Source of the DNA: Leptolyngbya sp. SIO4C1
Lineage (GTDB): Bacteria > Cyanobacteriota > Cyanobacteriia > Phormidesmidales > Phormidesmidaceae
DNA length: 13,633 nt
Assembly: GCA_010671975.1 (NCBI GenBank)
Contig: JAAHIA010000087.1
Span: forward strand, 1-13,633
Direction: 5' to 3'
Made by a program: the position numbers and the translations under genes. The stretch's first letter is position 1. Every line of letters begins with the position of its first letter. Below the pieces are notes generated by a model. It was given only the letters and a program-made list of their open reading frames with translations, was not told the DNA's origin and searched no databases. Shown here piece after piece: positions 13,201 through 13,633 of the stretch.

Positions 13201-13232
13201 TTTTACCTGATTTGCTTTTACCTGATTCAGGT
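13201..13232. repeat. Direct repeat and dyad upstream of miaE
   Basis: TTTTACCTGATT occurs twice (13201-13212 and 13216-13227), with a 15-base period. The second copy continues into ACCTGATTCAGGT (13220-13232), a 6+1+6 inverted repeat. It lies 38-69 bases before the miaE start, a plausible operator position on the minus strand. It has no T-tract arrangement typical of a terminator. Confidence 0.5.
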
Positions 13233-13253
13233 TGGGCCGCACCGCTGACGCTT

Positions 13254-13633
13254 TTATGCTTCTGAGATTGCTTGCCATGCTTCCCAACTCAGCAGCCTAC
13301 CCGGGAAAGCAACCTGCTCGAACGGCCAGGCATCTGTCAGCCAGCGCTGCACCGTCTCGAATAGGGCAGCCTCTAAGTGCAGATCGCTGGTTCGGACCCA
13401 GAGAATTGCGATCGCATCGTAGCCCGGCTTACGGGTCGGATAAAAATAGACGCAGCCCAGACAGCGACTTTCATCGAGCGACATCACCGTATAGGCAAAC
13501 GAAGTTCGCCGCTGAAACTCCTTCTGGTGCCAGCCGAGATCGATTAGATCTTGCTCTAGCGTCAGGCCAACGGGCCAAGTGCTCTGCGGTCCAAAGACGC
13601 CCTGCAAATGGTCGCAGCTGGTGATGACAGCAT
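13254..13633 (-). CDS. GNAT-like acetyltransferase, 5' end outside the window
   Basis: The frame is open from the TAA at 13254 to the window edge, about 126 codons. It reads AVITSCDHLQGVFGPQSTWP near the edge, then LTLEQDLIDLGWHQKEFQRR, FAYTVMSLDESRCLGCVYF and AIAILWVR. The arrangement of a strand pair (SFAYTVMS, CLGCVYFYP) followed by LWVR resembles GNAT-fold proteins of cyanobacteria, but no canonical RxxGxG motif is visible. A TTG at 13607 gives an open start but cuts into conserved-looking sequence (CDHLQGVFG), so I treat the gene as truncated by the window. The substrate is unknown. Confidence 0.75.
   Translation of the reverse strand, partial: AVITSCDHLQGVFGPQSTWPVGLTLEQDLIDLGWHQKEFQRRTSFAYTVMSLDESRCLGCVYFYPTRKPGYDAIAILWVRTSDLHLEAALFETVQRWLTDAWPFEQVAFPGRLLSWEAWQAISEA

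Larger units (their letters stand above)
1798..13415. repeat. Dispersed HIP1 octamers GCGATCGC (at least 17 copies)
   Basis: Starts read by eye: 1798, 1993, 2089, 2438, 3565, 5309, 6104, 6246, 7601, 8089, 10723, 10825, 11128, 12058, 12179, 12857 and 13408. This is about one per 800 bases, far above the roughly one per 65,000 expected for an octamer at random. HIP1 is characteristic of many cyanobacterial genomes. None falls inside the IS element or the UPF0175 gene, which fits later arrival of that DNA. Confidence 0.85.

Noticed and set aside
1..13633. CRISPR arrays, tRNA or rRNA genes, prophage or biosynthetic clusters
   Set aside because: No regularly spaced repeats, no cloverleaf or rRNA-like sequence, and no phage structural or cluster enzymes were seen; apart from the IS region the content is ordinary housekeeping.

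Overview
The window is a piece of a cyanobacterial chromosome. This is shown by petN (a cytochrome b6f subunit), by cdv3 and a PII protein in typical cyanobacterial form, and by at least 17 copies of the octamer GCGATCGC (HIP1). Moderate GC and the gene set suggest a filamentous or unicellular Leptolyngbya/Synechococcus-type lineage, but I cannot name the species. No gap between genes exceeds 300 bases.

Layout. Positions 1-53 may hold the 5' end of a minus-strand gene. At 181-957 there is a cyanobacterial conserved protein with a Pro/Ala-rich linker. It converges on clpP (minus, 974-1579), which is followed upstream by a small membrane protein (minus, 1704-2153). Divergent from that is a two-gene plus-strand unit, petN (2279-2368) and a 59-residue single-span protein (2399-2578), closed by a good intrinsic terminator (2611-2641). 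Then comes rsmB (2691-4049).

The stretch 4081-5345 is the accessory part. It holds a scrambled toxin-antitoxin locus on the minus strand: a UPF0175 antitoxin-type gene (4722-4970), an internally deleted IS982-family element (4211-4730) whose right inverted repeat supplies the last codons and stop of the antitoxin, and a likely remnant of the partner PIN-type toxin gene (4123-4209). Next is a 55-residue peptide with a leader-like ELSEAELETVVAGN motif (5125-5292). Its ribosome binding site lies in a long stem.

From 5407 the region is mostly housekeeping: pyrG (minus); a periplasmic N-acetylmuramoyl-L-alanine amidase overlapping an RNase III gene (plus); a PII paralogue (minus) with a perfect NtcA box just upstream; the overlapping minus-strand run coaD-cdv3-ruvA; a GNAT acetyltransferase; miaE; and a second GNAT-like gene cut by the window edge.

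Points worth following: the PII protein has Gln at the Ser49 phosphorylation position, the RNase III has Ser where E. coli has catalytic Asp114, the IS-fused antitoxin has a toxin remnant beyond it, and the leader-like microprotein is unannotated. I see no large undescribed multi-gene system.
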